Assembly (NCBI RefSeq): GCF_008831285.2
Contig: NC_045146.1
Location: 3,624,001 to 3,688,000, forward strand
Direction of reading: 5' to 3'
Origin: Nymphaea colorata
Lineage: Eukaryota; Streptophyta; Magnoliopsida; Nymphaeales; Nymphaeaceae
Length of the DNA stretch: 64,000 nucleotides
Shown here: positions 37,499 to 48,429 of the stretch, one piece after another
How positions within the stretch are numbered: position 1 is the first letter of the stretch
How the letters are laid out: every line of letters begins with the position of its first letter
Notes under the pieces: generated by a model
The model's input: the letters and a program-made list of their open reading frames with translations, nothing else
What the model was told of the DNA's origin: nothing
Database searches by the model: none
Position numbers and translations under genes: made by a program

Positions 37499-37970
37499 AT
37501 GGCCAAACACCAAAACCCCCTCATACATCCTCGTATCCCACAATGCACTGCACACTTCATTTACTAGATATATATCATTACGGTGCGTGCACATTACTAC
37601 GTGAGATGTGCACAACAGCTCAAGTACGCCTCACCTTTATTTTATTTTGTGATGCACTCAACTATTTGATAAGCACTGATGTGTGTGGATCACACCTTGA
37701 TGTGCATGTATGTAACAACAATGAAAAAATCATTAACAAAAATTTTGTGACAAGAAGTCACGAAAGTACAAAAAAAAAGTGAGAAAACGAAGAAAGAAAA
37801 ACAACAAATAGAGAGTAGTAAGAGAGAGGGGGGGCAGGGTTCAAGTCCTGTATGTCGTCTTATGTATGTAATGAATATACACCAGATGTGGACCTTACAA
37901 CTAATATGCACATTTACTTTCATGTTCAAACGTTGCATATACAGGTGTGTAAGATAATAAATAAGTATTA

Positions 37971-38195
37971 GATAATGTTTATGAGAAAACAAAAGATTTA
38001 TAAGATAATGAGATAACAGACGGACATATGTATAAGATAACGCTAAACATAAGCATGAGATAATGTTTATAAAATAACAAAAGATTTATAAGATAATAAG
38101 ATATAGACGCATGTATGAGATAACACTAAACATAAGTATGAGATAATGAATGAAAGTATGAGATAATATATTTATAAGATAATGAAATAATGCTG
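37971..38195. repeat. AGATAA-rich tandem array, about 85-bp units
   Basis: Unit 1 (37971-38058) and unit 2 (38059-38141) both run GATAATGTTTAT..., then CAAAAGATTTATAAGATAA, then GATAAC(A/G)CTAAACATAAG. A third partial unit follows to about 38195. Copies differ by small indels and substitutions. Confidence 0.8.
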
Positions 38196-38433
38196 TGAGC
38201 AGAGAAAAAAAATGAAAAAAAAAACATTTTTTACTGCTTAAAGAGGGATATTGGTCATAACAATATGTATATACCGACTAACAAATTTTACCTTTATCGA
38301 ATCTTCAAATCTTATTTTTGTGATTTTCCTTTTTGTCCCTACAAAAAGTTTTTTTGTATTAATTATGGACATTTTTTGTCGTTATTAAAATGACACATGA
38401 AATTACATACCCAGGACAACATTTATTGTCACA

Positions 38434-41116
38434 CCCCGACCTTTTGACACTCAAACATTTTTTTTTTCTAAACATCAAACATCGAGGTGCGACTACACAA
38501 CAATTCAAAAGAGATGAGCCAAACAATTCAAAACAATGGGGCGAACTTTCATTTATATAATCATTTCAATTCATACAAAATCACATCTATGTATAACAAA
38601 AATGCCCCAGACTATATAATTGATGCCTAACAAAAACAAGACATCAATAAAACCAAAATAAGACGCGCCGGCACTACAAAAGACACAACCCAAAACCTCC
38701 CCAGTAGGACGTGAGTGAAGCCATCTGCTCAACCTGCTGCCCCGGATCTACCAAAACCTGAAAAAGAAACAACTGAAGGCTTAGCCTTCGCAGTATGGCA
38801 ACAAACCAGGAAAATACCAAACCCTCTTAGGTAGGGCTCAAATCAGAAAACAATTATCAAAATCATTCATCATCATGTCGTGTCAGAGCATGACACGTAC
38901 AAGCCACTCAATGGCCACAGTACAAAGTTTCAATCACATGCTTTCACATCAATCACATGCACATCAGTCACGTACAATCATATACATTACATTTTCATTG
39001 AGTTTAGTGAATTAACAGTTCTTGTGGGTGCAACACAGGCACGTGCACACCATGGGCGGCATACAGCCGAGAGACAACCCTCGTGGTGGCCCATAACAGT
39101 ATGGATCCATTTCATCCGCTGCAGTGGTAGAGCACTCATCCATGGATGTGTGAAGTCCAAGGAGAGATACTCAGCCTTCCCTAGGACACCCAGGTTGGGA
39201 AGGCAGGAGCCCAATGCTCCAAGCACAACACACAACAGTACCTTGGGGCCTTGCACTGCCTGCGCTCCGACAGGCGAGACCAGTGGCGAGAACGGGACGT
39301 CTCTCAAATACACAGCCACATCCCATTGGCCTCTCATCTCTTAATCATTCATTATTATCATTAGAATAATGCATTCACAAACTGACTGGCTAGCTCATGA
39401 GGTTGGTACACTCCATGAGTGGATTCACACCTCCAGTTGCCTCCACACGAGGTCTACATATAACACTAACAGTCATAGCTAGCCGTCAAACAATATGGGT
39501 ACAATTACCCTTTAATCCATTCATTTGCATTATTGCCCACAACAATGAATATGTAACAAAACACAACATTCGTATCAATTATCACATCAATTGTATCTTT
39601 GAAAAACTTAGCCAAACCGTAGAGTAGTCTCGATCTGCGATTGACTCGTAGCTGTCCTATGCAGTTATCATTCTATGATGCTTTCTAATGCATAATTGGG
39701 GTCGAGGAGATACTCGACTCGATACCCCGCCTCATCTGTCCTAAACAGATATCAATTCTAGCATGCACATGCAAATGCGTAACCTTTTCAAAACAACTAC
39801 TAATAATCTTTCAAAACAATTCATATCGTATATCAAAGCATGAACAAACATACATATACTCATTCATAAGACAATCAATCAAGTCACGTTACAATCTTAG
39901 GATCTCATGATCCTAGGAGCACACAATCACACATTTGCCCAGGCATGGATTTGCCTGAAATGTCACCATACTTGTGGCACGCTCACAAAACTCCTCAAAA
40001 TTCCTTGAGCTTCGAACTCAAGGTCGACGGGATGTGCCCGGTGTACCTGCAGACATAAACAAAATGTAAGACTTCTACTAGTTACCTTAACATTCCAAAT
40101 AAATACAAAACAAAATCATTGAGGCATACGTCATCGCCTCAAGAGGGTGTCGACAGGTAGTGTCGACCTACAAGCCCTCTAATAGGCCACTACGCAACTA
40201 CTTGTCGTTCCCACCCAACGTCAAAACCCCGATGCTTCGATCAATCCATTCTTCATGCATTTCTCATAACCTTTCCTTTAGTTGAGGTGTCTTCCCAACA
40301 TGTGCACCCTCTTCCTACTACACATACCACCCACGACATCAAGGGTGCTCCAAGCATTACCCAAAGGCGGTCCTACGCTTCTCCACAACGTCTAACTCTA
40401 CCATGCTTCCCTATAGCATCGAAATATCATGCATAAAAGATCATAATAAACACGAATCATCTCTTCTCTCCCATCATCCTACACTTTTTCCAAAAAGCAA
40501 GGTCGCTAGCATGCGTCCCTAACTATCAATTCTACCTTCTAGCATGCTCAAACAATAATTATACATGCTTTAATAGATAAAATTCAAGAATCTAAGCTCA
40601 AATAGGCCTTGCTCACCCCAATCCAAGTGTCCAAACTGCTGTAACGCCTCCGACAGCCCCCTTCAAACGTTCAATCAAACTTCAACGGCACCAATCGTGC
40701 AGTGCCGCCACCACCAACACCGCCTAATCGCTGCTAAGAGGAGAAAAACACGTTCCCCAAGCTGGAAACCTAACAAACCATGCTGAAAACAGTGAGGAAG
40801 AGTGCTCGATTGGGGAAAAATGGAAAAACAAATAGGAAATGGGGAGAAAAACTCAAGTAGGAAACGTGAGGGCAGGGGGAGGGTGCTGTCAAAAAGGGTG
40901 GACAGAAGAGAGAGTGAGGAAAGGAGGGTTCGGACTGAAAGGGAAAGACGGTAGAGGGGAGGAAAAATCAAGTGGCCAAGGGAAGAGACGGTGAAGAGAA
41001 GATGGGTGGAACGAGTAGGGAGCTCTAGCAGAGAGGGAGAGGAAAAAAAATCATGCGGTAGGGGGAAGCTGACGAAGGGGGAAGAGGCTGCGTGGGAGGG
41101 AGGAGAAGAAACGAAC

Positions 41117-41148
<32 letters not shown>

Positions 41149-41480
41149 CTCACCCACGCTGCCGCCGCGGCCACCTCTACCACTGCCGTCGCCGCCGCCG
41201 GTCCAGCCATTGCCCCTTCTTCTTCTCTGCGCTGGCACAGGAGACCACCAGGAGAACGACGAAGGAGAATAGGGAAAGGCGAGGGAGGAGCCCTCCCATC
41301 GGGCTTCGTCACGACAAAGGGGTTCGGGTCTGGATCTGGACCCTGACCCGATCCAACCTGCAAGAACGTCGCACATTACATTTATAACCGGCTTCGGATG
41401 ATGTGTGGTGGTGGGTGGGGGACTAAATAGTGGTGGAAGATAAGCATCATCCAATGCAAAGTGCAAGGTGAACTTCTAAC
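38434..41480. mobile_element. Candidate large non-coding element beginning TGTCACACCCCGACC
   Basis: The left edge starts TGTCACACCCCGACCTTTTG, which I associate with the edge of non-coding LTR-type elements in many plant genomes. The next 3 kb are compositionally distinct from the surroundings, moderately GC-rich and without a retroelement domain. The right third (40675-41460) is CT/GA-biased with a (GA)n run at 41126-41148. I could not find a second LTR copy, so type and right edge are uncertain. Confidence 0.35.
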
Positions 41481-44400
41481 CAAACCATGTAGCCAACATA
41501 AGTGACTGAAGCTGTTGAGACTTTGAAGATGTGGTTATTTCGTTCCTCCCAGATCCTCCACCAACAATTGATTAACCAAGAGTTTTAGATGAAACACTAG
41601 ACATGGCTGACAGAAGAAGAAGGGGCAAAGAGGAGGAGGGTGTGTGGGGTGAGAGGGGTAGGAGGAGAAGGGCAAACAAACAAGGCGAGAAGAAAAAGTG
41701 GTAGAAGCAAGGACAATAGGTGAAAAGGTAAAAACAGAACCCCATAGTTGTAAAACCAAAGGAGCACTAGTCAATAAACTAATGACCAAAGCAGTGTAGG
41801 CGATCAAATTAGGTCCATGGTGGCTGGTTTTTAGTACATGCTTTGGAAATTGTCCGAAAGCTTTGGAGGTCCTACCCCACCCTAAGTTTGCAAACATTTT
41901 ACTGCATAAGGCCTTTGAGTTTGCTGAGCTGCCTTGGCCTCTTAGTTTCAATAGAAACTAAGTTCTCATCCACAAAGGAAAAAGACTTTTCTCTTTCTTT
42001 CAAATTAGTTTGATCATCTCACAAAAGTATATAGTACGTTCAGTAGATCAAAATTCTAAAAATTTATTAGTAATAATATTTCTATTAGACGATGTAGACA
42101 TTGAATTTTTTGACGATTTTAATTGTAGTTTTCAATATTTTGAGCACAAAATTCAGCTAAAGCAATTTCAAGTGACTAAAAAACTAGAAGGGCCTTCTTT
42201 TCATCGGCTTGTGTAAAGAGTTGACACCAATGAAAATCATACTAGGAAACATGATTTCTATCAGTTGCTCATCTAGCCAGCTATGCCGAACCCCTTGCGT
42301 CAACTGTAGTGCATGTACTAAAGGCCATATATATATATACACACACACTCACACACATAAATATGTCTTTATCAATCAATGGTGGTCCACCCCACTTTAG
42401 ATAGATATCTCCACATTTGCCTATGCTCATGCATTTGTCTAATGGAAAGAAAGAAATTGACAGGCAAGTGGTTGTTGATGAAAACCCTAAATTGCTAAGC
42501 ATGGTTGGAGATGATAATACAATTTCTGCAGGAGCTGATTAGGAAAGCCTAATGAATGCCTTGTGTACGTTGATTGTGATGCTCTTTAGGGGACTTGCTT
42601 TAATGGTGGGCCACAAAATTTGAGGATTGGAGAGGTGATCTATCCCTTTCGGCTGTCATGGGGTTGCTGTCTTCTTTCTTAGGCATTCCCATTTCTTCTG
42701 TCCTTTTGCACTTTTAGATGGGATCACCAACAAAAATGAAATAAAATAAAATTATTGATCCTACTTTGGCAGATTTGTAGATTTAATCATGTTCAGCCGA
42801 TGCATTGCATATGATGGCCTTGATTGGATGAAGGTTTGAATGGCCGGAAGATTTCAGTTTTTCCTACTTTGATAGGATTTCTTTTTTTTTTTTTTTGACG
42901 TTTTGCTTACGTAAGCAAACCAAAAATCGTTGATATCTGTACCGTTCAGTATCTAATGCTCGGTGTCTCGGGTGATGACCTCAGTCCGTATCGGTTTGCG
43001 TTGGCTTATTTTTTTTATTTTTAACCAAAAAAAGATAAAATATATTTAAGATTATTTTAAAATGATGATATTAGAATTTTTAGGCATTTATCTGCCAGTA
43101 CCTTATCGGCAGAAGTGCCGCATGTTACATGTACGATGCATATGGGCAAGTTGGGATTTCGACTCTAATATAGGAGACCATGTGCTTATCAGACCACGCA
43201 CTTATGTTGACCAGTAAGACTTGTAGTTTGTGGAATAAGGGCAAGTTAGGAGACCTTTTTATATTAGGCTTTGATATGAAATATTTGATTTTAAGGAGTT
43301 CAGAAGATTAAGTTGTAAATATAAAAGCAACAACAGGTTTCATTTTAGAAAAAAAAAAAAGACCTCATTCCCTGCTTTCTCCCTCTTCTCTTTTAAAAGA
43401 CATTTTAAACTCTGGCAAAGTAAGCTTGATTTTTACATTGAGGATTTAATTTTTATCGTTTGATCTTTTTGGAATCAACCACTTAGAAGATTCTCATCAA
43501 ATTTGGCATAAGACAATCTTTTGGCTACCTATTTTCCTTTCAAAACATTAAAAAATATTTAAAAACTGACAAACAACACCATCGAATTGGTCACTAAATT
43601 TAATATATTTTTGCCACTCAATATCTTAAATCCGCTGATTCAGGCATTTTCATAGAGTGCTCGGAGGTAGGGGCATACCCACGTCAATCAAACGCACCGG
43701 AGCTTGTCGGAACTCTCGAGTTCAGGATATCCACAAAGACAAAACTCCTCCTATTCCTAAACTTTATTAAATTTTGCCTCGTCATCCTGTTCTACCTGTC
43801 CACCTCTCCTTCAAAGGAAAACTAGGACCAGAAATCTGTTAAAGGGACATATTTGTTGCAACCCACTTTCCCGGACCATCCACCTAATCGGGTGCCACGT
43901 TTACATCAGGGAAAGAGGAAAAAATTCCTGGCTAAAGGGCAGTACTGCTTACCCTACGAGAAATTTTTCAACTGTGACATTAGCAAAAATGGTAGTTCAC
44001 CGAGTTTAAGATCGAGCGGTTTCATGTTATGAAATCCACGCGTCAACTGGTTTTCTTGGGTGCAATTGCACCCATATCCCAACGCAATACCAGGAAAATC
44101 CATGTAATATACACTGAACAGACACAAAGTTCTTTTCTTATTGATTTTCAGAGATGATGAAAGCTTAGGCTGGCTCCTAGGGCTCTATCAACCATGTGAC
44201 AGAACATAATTGTACTGTTGAAATATAGGCCTCGACCCTTCAATCAGAGGAGCATAGGCTTGTCGGATACGACGAACTTTTTCTCAAAATCAAATGAACT
44301 TTGAATTCTCCCATCCGCCAAGAGGGACTTTGCTTTCAGAGAATAAAGCCATCCGTGTGCAACTCTTTCAGTCTCTAGATTGCGACAAGACTAATCTGGA

Positions 44401-44788
44401 CAACAGGAACAGAAAATTCAGGAGATGAAAATGACATCTTCAGAATGAAAGGAGGAAGCTTTAAGCTTTGCACTGCAACTGATCAACACAATTATGCAAG
44501 TCAATTATCGATAACTTCAGATTAATTGAATAAAGGGGAATCAATCCCCTAGTATCCATTCAAAAAGCAAGACACCATGTGGGCTGCCATGAGAAAGAGA
44601 GGAAGACTACCAGAAAGATGACATACTCCTGCATAACCAACTATAATGCATCATTGCTAATACATATACAAACAACCTTCATATTGTTCAACAAGGAAAG
44701 AACACTTTTACTGCAACAAACTATTGCCATCTACATCACAACTATTACTTATGGCCACTGTAAAACACAAAATGAATAGAGATAGTTA
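41481..44788. other. Intergenic DNA, including the 3' flank of the tubby-like gene
   Basis: No exon chain recognised. Small (TA)/(CA) runs lie at 42329-42357, and an oligo-T run at about 42880. The last 600-700 bp before 44789 would include the tubby-like 3' UTR on the - strand. Confidence 0.55.
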
Positions 44789-47700
44789 TCACTCACAAGC
44801 AAATTTTGTGCCGAAACTGGTCAGACAGATGGCAAAAGCTTGGAAGGCAGAGAGTGGTTGCCGGTAATCCATGGTGAACATGTCATCCCCTACTTTGCCA
44901 AATTGGAGGAGGACCAACTCATCATCTCCGATTGCCCCAGGCTGGCTCGGATCAACAGTTGCTACAAGCTGAAAATTCTTTACAGAAGCAACTGTAACAC
45001 GCCCATGAAAATTCAAACACCAACATTGTAGATGCTCATGCCACCTTGGGGCTTTGTTTTTGAGGATTACGTTTCCTGAGGTTGAAGTTGAAGTAGATGC
45101 TTCATGCCACGTACTCCTATCCTTTGCATGGGTAGTACTACCCGATGTCTCTAATGGAGAAGGACAGCGAAGATTGCAGTGCATTCTCCTTGGTCCTCTT
45201 GATTTTAACAAGTTGAACTTATATGAGACCTGCCCAATCTCATAATTTACATCAGGAACACGTGGACAGACTTGCTTTGGAGCAAACCTACGGCTGGTCT
45301 TACAGCCTGAAGGGCGAGCACCAGTGTACGGCTGACGGCTATCATATATAGTGAAATTCGTCCCTAGGAAATCAGAGCTGCAAAACATAGAAAATTACGT
45401 TAAGACAATTTCTCAATCGACATTTTGACAACTAGAGAAATTAACTATTTCTAACAATCCTGCTCTTGATCTTGAATTTCATTATTGATGAAACAAAGAT
45501 TATAAAATCAAGCACAAAAGCATACAAACTGAAAACAAAAATCCCTGAACAGCAAAAGCCTATAAACTGAAACACAGTAATATTTTGCCCCGACAATTAA
45601 AAGTTATCTTTAAATCAACTCTCAAATCAAGATTACAAAATTGATGCACAACTAATAAACAAAAGATGCAATGTTAAAATTCAAATCTACGTGAAGGAAA
45701 ATATATTGTTTCAAATGCATCACAAGGTCCAGGAGATCATAGTATTCCTGTCTGAACATGTTTCGTTGAGGTGAACATAAGAGGACCTCATAAGCCTTTG
45801 GATATAAACATCTCCCAACCCCAACAAAGAACCATATCAGTTCTTCTCTGTAGATGCTATAGCCGGATAAAATAGGATGCCAAGTCAGAGTAATTTTACA
45901 GCGCAAGGTTATTTCATGCCTGTGGTCTTAGGCTACAACAGTTTCAACAGTCATTTCTTTTAGATTGAACTGAACTTGCAGTTTACCTCAGTTTTCCAAC
46001 ATATGCACTGCTGCCTTGTGATAAGTCTTCAGAATCAAGAGAAATAATGTATTCACTATGAGCACCATGCCTGTACCGTCGAGCTGCCATGAGGAATTTA
46101 CCTTTCTCCATGGAGGCTGCAGGAAATTAAACAAGCACAGGTGAGAGAAATCATATGGCCTAACTTCTATATGCTGGAGGCTGGAAGAAAATAGAGCTCC
46201 TGAAAAAGAAATTGAGCCAGCAAAGCCATGCACATACCAATAAAAGATTGAAACAAAAAGGAAAAGGAAATGTAACAGGATGAAATAGAAAACCTTTCTT
46301 TTTACTAATTATCTTATTTTCTAATATGAAAACCAACAGCTAAGACTCCTAAAAGATGTCCGAAGTAAGACATAGAATATGCAGGACTAGTAAAAGCAAC
46401 TTACTTTGTGACAAGCCAAGATAAAGATAAAACGTTGAAGTTTTCCTGTTCCTCTTTATATAACATTGGAGGGGAAGTTCCCGAGGTCCTGGCTGCATAA
46501 ACATAATATAAAACGTAAGCAAATTCCTTTTTTGGTTAACTTCAAGGATGAATGCGAAGTGTTGAATGATTAACTTAAACAAGAGATATAACAAGCCAAT
46601 CCTCTGAAGTAGGGGGCCATGCTACGATAGGCAATACTATTTTTTATGCAATGTATAAACAAAGATTCCTCAGATCCGCATATGGATGAATACTTTTTGG
46701 AGAAAAATGATGCTACGATCAAACATCAATGTACAACACTAAGAACAAGGAAGACAAGATGGATGGAGGCCCTTGTATATTTCAATAACTACCTGCAGAT
46801 GGAGAGTAACAGACAATGGTGTTCCAAGACTAATCATTAGCTTGACCTCTTAAAACCAAGGTATGACAACGGGAGCTACTCTTAAAGTGAAATGTGCAGG
46901 CTTGATTAATCTACAGTTGCGTAGCAGGTTCTGAGATAAAGAAATAGGAATGAAAACCAACTTTAATGATAAGTTAGATGAAAAAAAAAATGCACATAGC
47001 CTGAAGAAGCACTCTCTACACACCACATAGTATCAAGAAAATCCACTGGCTTCCAAAACAGGGAAACGTCGCGTATCTCTTACTTGGTGGCACACCATGT
47101 TATTGGACTTATTGGCATTTGGCGTTATTTTTGTGATTTTCCAACAGTACTTCGTTTTGTATCTCTCCGATAATTACTGAGGCTTCAGTTTACACCTTGA
47201 CTCCGGCGATGACTGACACCTCACCTCGTTTTTTTTTTCTATTTGCAAAATGAGTGCCACTCGGCGCACTTCTCGCACCGAATTCTGCTCATAGAGTTGG
47301 AAAACGCCCACTCCATCAACCAAAGATCTATAATTTTTCCTTTTCCATCATTTATTATCTCTTTTTAGGAGTCATTGAGTTCATATCCATAGTAGTAAAG
47401 AAAAGACGCTTCTTACACATTGTATAAGAGAAGGACATAAGTACCAACCCGATGGTTCAGGTGCCATTTTTCTTCCTGTGTTTCTACTTATACGCAACAA
47501 TTTTGCAAAGACAAAGCCGAAAAGTTTTATCCTCTGCATCCAGCTTCAAATCAAAGTGAATTGGTTTAAGAGTTCTGGTTATTGTTTACCTCAGAATCTC
47601 CATCACAATCACAGCCAGAAAAATTCCCAAGCAAACCACACGAAACATAATCCGCCTCAGCAAGACGAAAATTGTCCACTGTTTTATAACAAATCATCAT

Positions 47701-47853
47701 ATGCGGCAGCTTTAACAAGAAAAATTGAGGGAAAGAGAACCATATCCATTTGCGATCCCGAACAAATTGCAAAAGGATGGAACAAACTATAAAAGGGAAG
47801 AATCCCGTAGATCTCGGAAACACATAATGAAAAGGCTGAATCGGCTCCTAAAA

Positions 47854-47891
<38 letters not shown>

Positions 47892-48310
47892 ACCTGCTTG
47901 AGCGAGAAAGGAAAGGTTATGATGCCGCAATCCTTGGGGGGCCTGACCAGTGCTCTAGTGACCTCCCTCCACCTCCTGCAAACGGCTGCGCAGGCCACCA
48001 CGTTCCGCCTCACAGGCCAGGCGTCGTCCCTCGCCTCCACCCTCTGTATGATATCCACCAGAAGCTCCGGCAGCAGCCTCCCCCATGTCCTCACCCCTTC
48101 CCCTCCCTCCTCCTCTTCCTCCTCCTCCCCCTCCCAGAACCCTTCTCCCCCCTCCAACAACTCCTCCTCCTCCCCTTCATCCCTCTCCTTGCCTCTGTTT
48201 CTCAAACCCCCTTGCTCCGACCTCAGAATCAGGAAAGGGACGGTCTTCCCCTTCCTGGAGAAGCTCCTTCCCAGAGATCCGATCCTCGCCAGGCTTCTCC
48301 TCAGTGACAT
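44789..48310 (-). CDS. Tubby-like F-box protein (TULP7-type), 4 exons, 407 aa
   Basis: The protein has an F-box (about residues 76-120: [37 protein letters not shown]) for SCF recruitment. A C-terminal tubby barrel (about 140-407) binds membrane phosphoinositides. Exons: 47894-48310, 46405-46492, 45987-46116, 44789-45377. All junctions are GT-AG and in frame, with the stop TGA at 44789-44791. Signatures are intact: [62 protein letters not shown] and the C-terminal [19 protein letters not shown] at 48308-48310 gives [20 protein letters not shown]. The next upstream in-frame bases give no ATG. The nearest relative I recall is Arabidopsis TULP7. Odd feature: a Glu/Gly-rich insert at residues 41-72 between the N-terminus and the F-box. 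No lesion is seen, so it is probably functional. Confidence 0.97.
45378..45986 (-). other. Tubby-like gene intron 3 (609 bp)
   Basis: AT-rich intron between exons 3 and 4, donor GTAAAC, acceptor TTTGCAG. Nothing else recognised. Confidence 0.85.
46493..47893 (-). other. Tubby-like gene intron 1 (1.4 kb)
   Basis: Donor GTCAAA at 47893, acceptor ATGCAG at 46493-46495 on the - strand. A (GA)n microsatellite begins a few bases inside the donor. No transposon recognised. Intron 2 (46117-46404, 288 bp) is unremarkable. Confidence 0.8.
47856..47887. repeat. (AG)n microsatellite adjoining the intron-1 splice donor
   Basis: About 16 AG units on the + strand, so CT on the transcribed gene's sense strand, starting 6 nt downstream of the exon-1 end. 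Confidence 0.95.
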
Positions 48311-48357
48311 TTTCTTCAATTTCCTTTCCTCCCCGAAACTGATTAGATTATACAGCC

Positions 48358-48412
48358 ATTTAAAGGAGCAGCAGAAGACTGGAGTGGGGGATGGGGGAGA
48401 GGGGGAGGGAGA
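48358..48412 (-). promoter_or_regulatory. Possible core promoter / pyrimidine-rich leader of the tubby-like gene
   Basis: On the - strand a TTTAAAT box (48358-48364) lies about 50 bp before the ATG, and a CT-rich run (48371-48412) lies just upstream, as in many plant leaders. Whether the TTTAAAT is a TATA box or part of the 5' UTR cannot be told from sequence alone. Confidence 0.25.
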
Positions 48413-48429
48413 TGGTGTGTGATGATCTT

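Noticed and set aside
37835-37850. GGGTTCAAGTCCTGT, like a tRNA T-arm
   Set aside because: No acceptor or anticodon arm pairs could be drawn around it.
40675-41466. 263-residue open frame on the - strand
   Set aside because: It is Ser/Leu/Pro low-complexity sequence produced by a CT/GA-biased stretch including a (GA)n run. There is no domain, and other frames are open in the same place.
41535-41951. 138-residue open frame on the - strand with NLIAYTALV, faintly PPR-like
   Set aside because: Only one short stretch resembles a PPR helix. No repeat spacing of 35 residues and no neighbouring repeats were found.
47889-48422. 177-residue open frame on the + strand
   Set aside because: It is the complement of tubby-like exon 1. 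Its Ser/Pro runs are the shadow of the Glu/Gly-rich codons.
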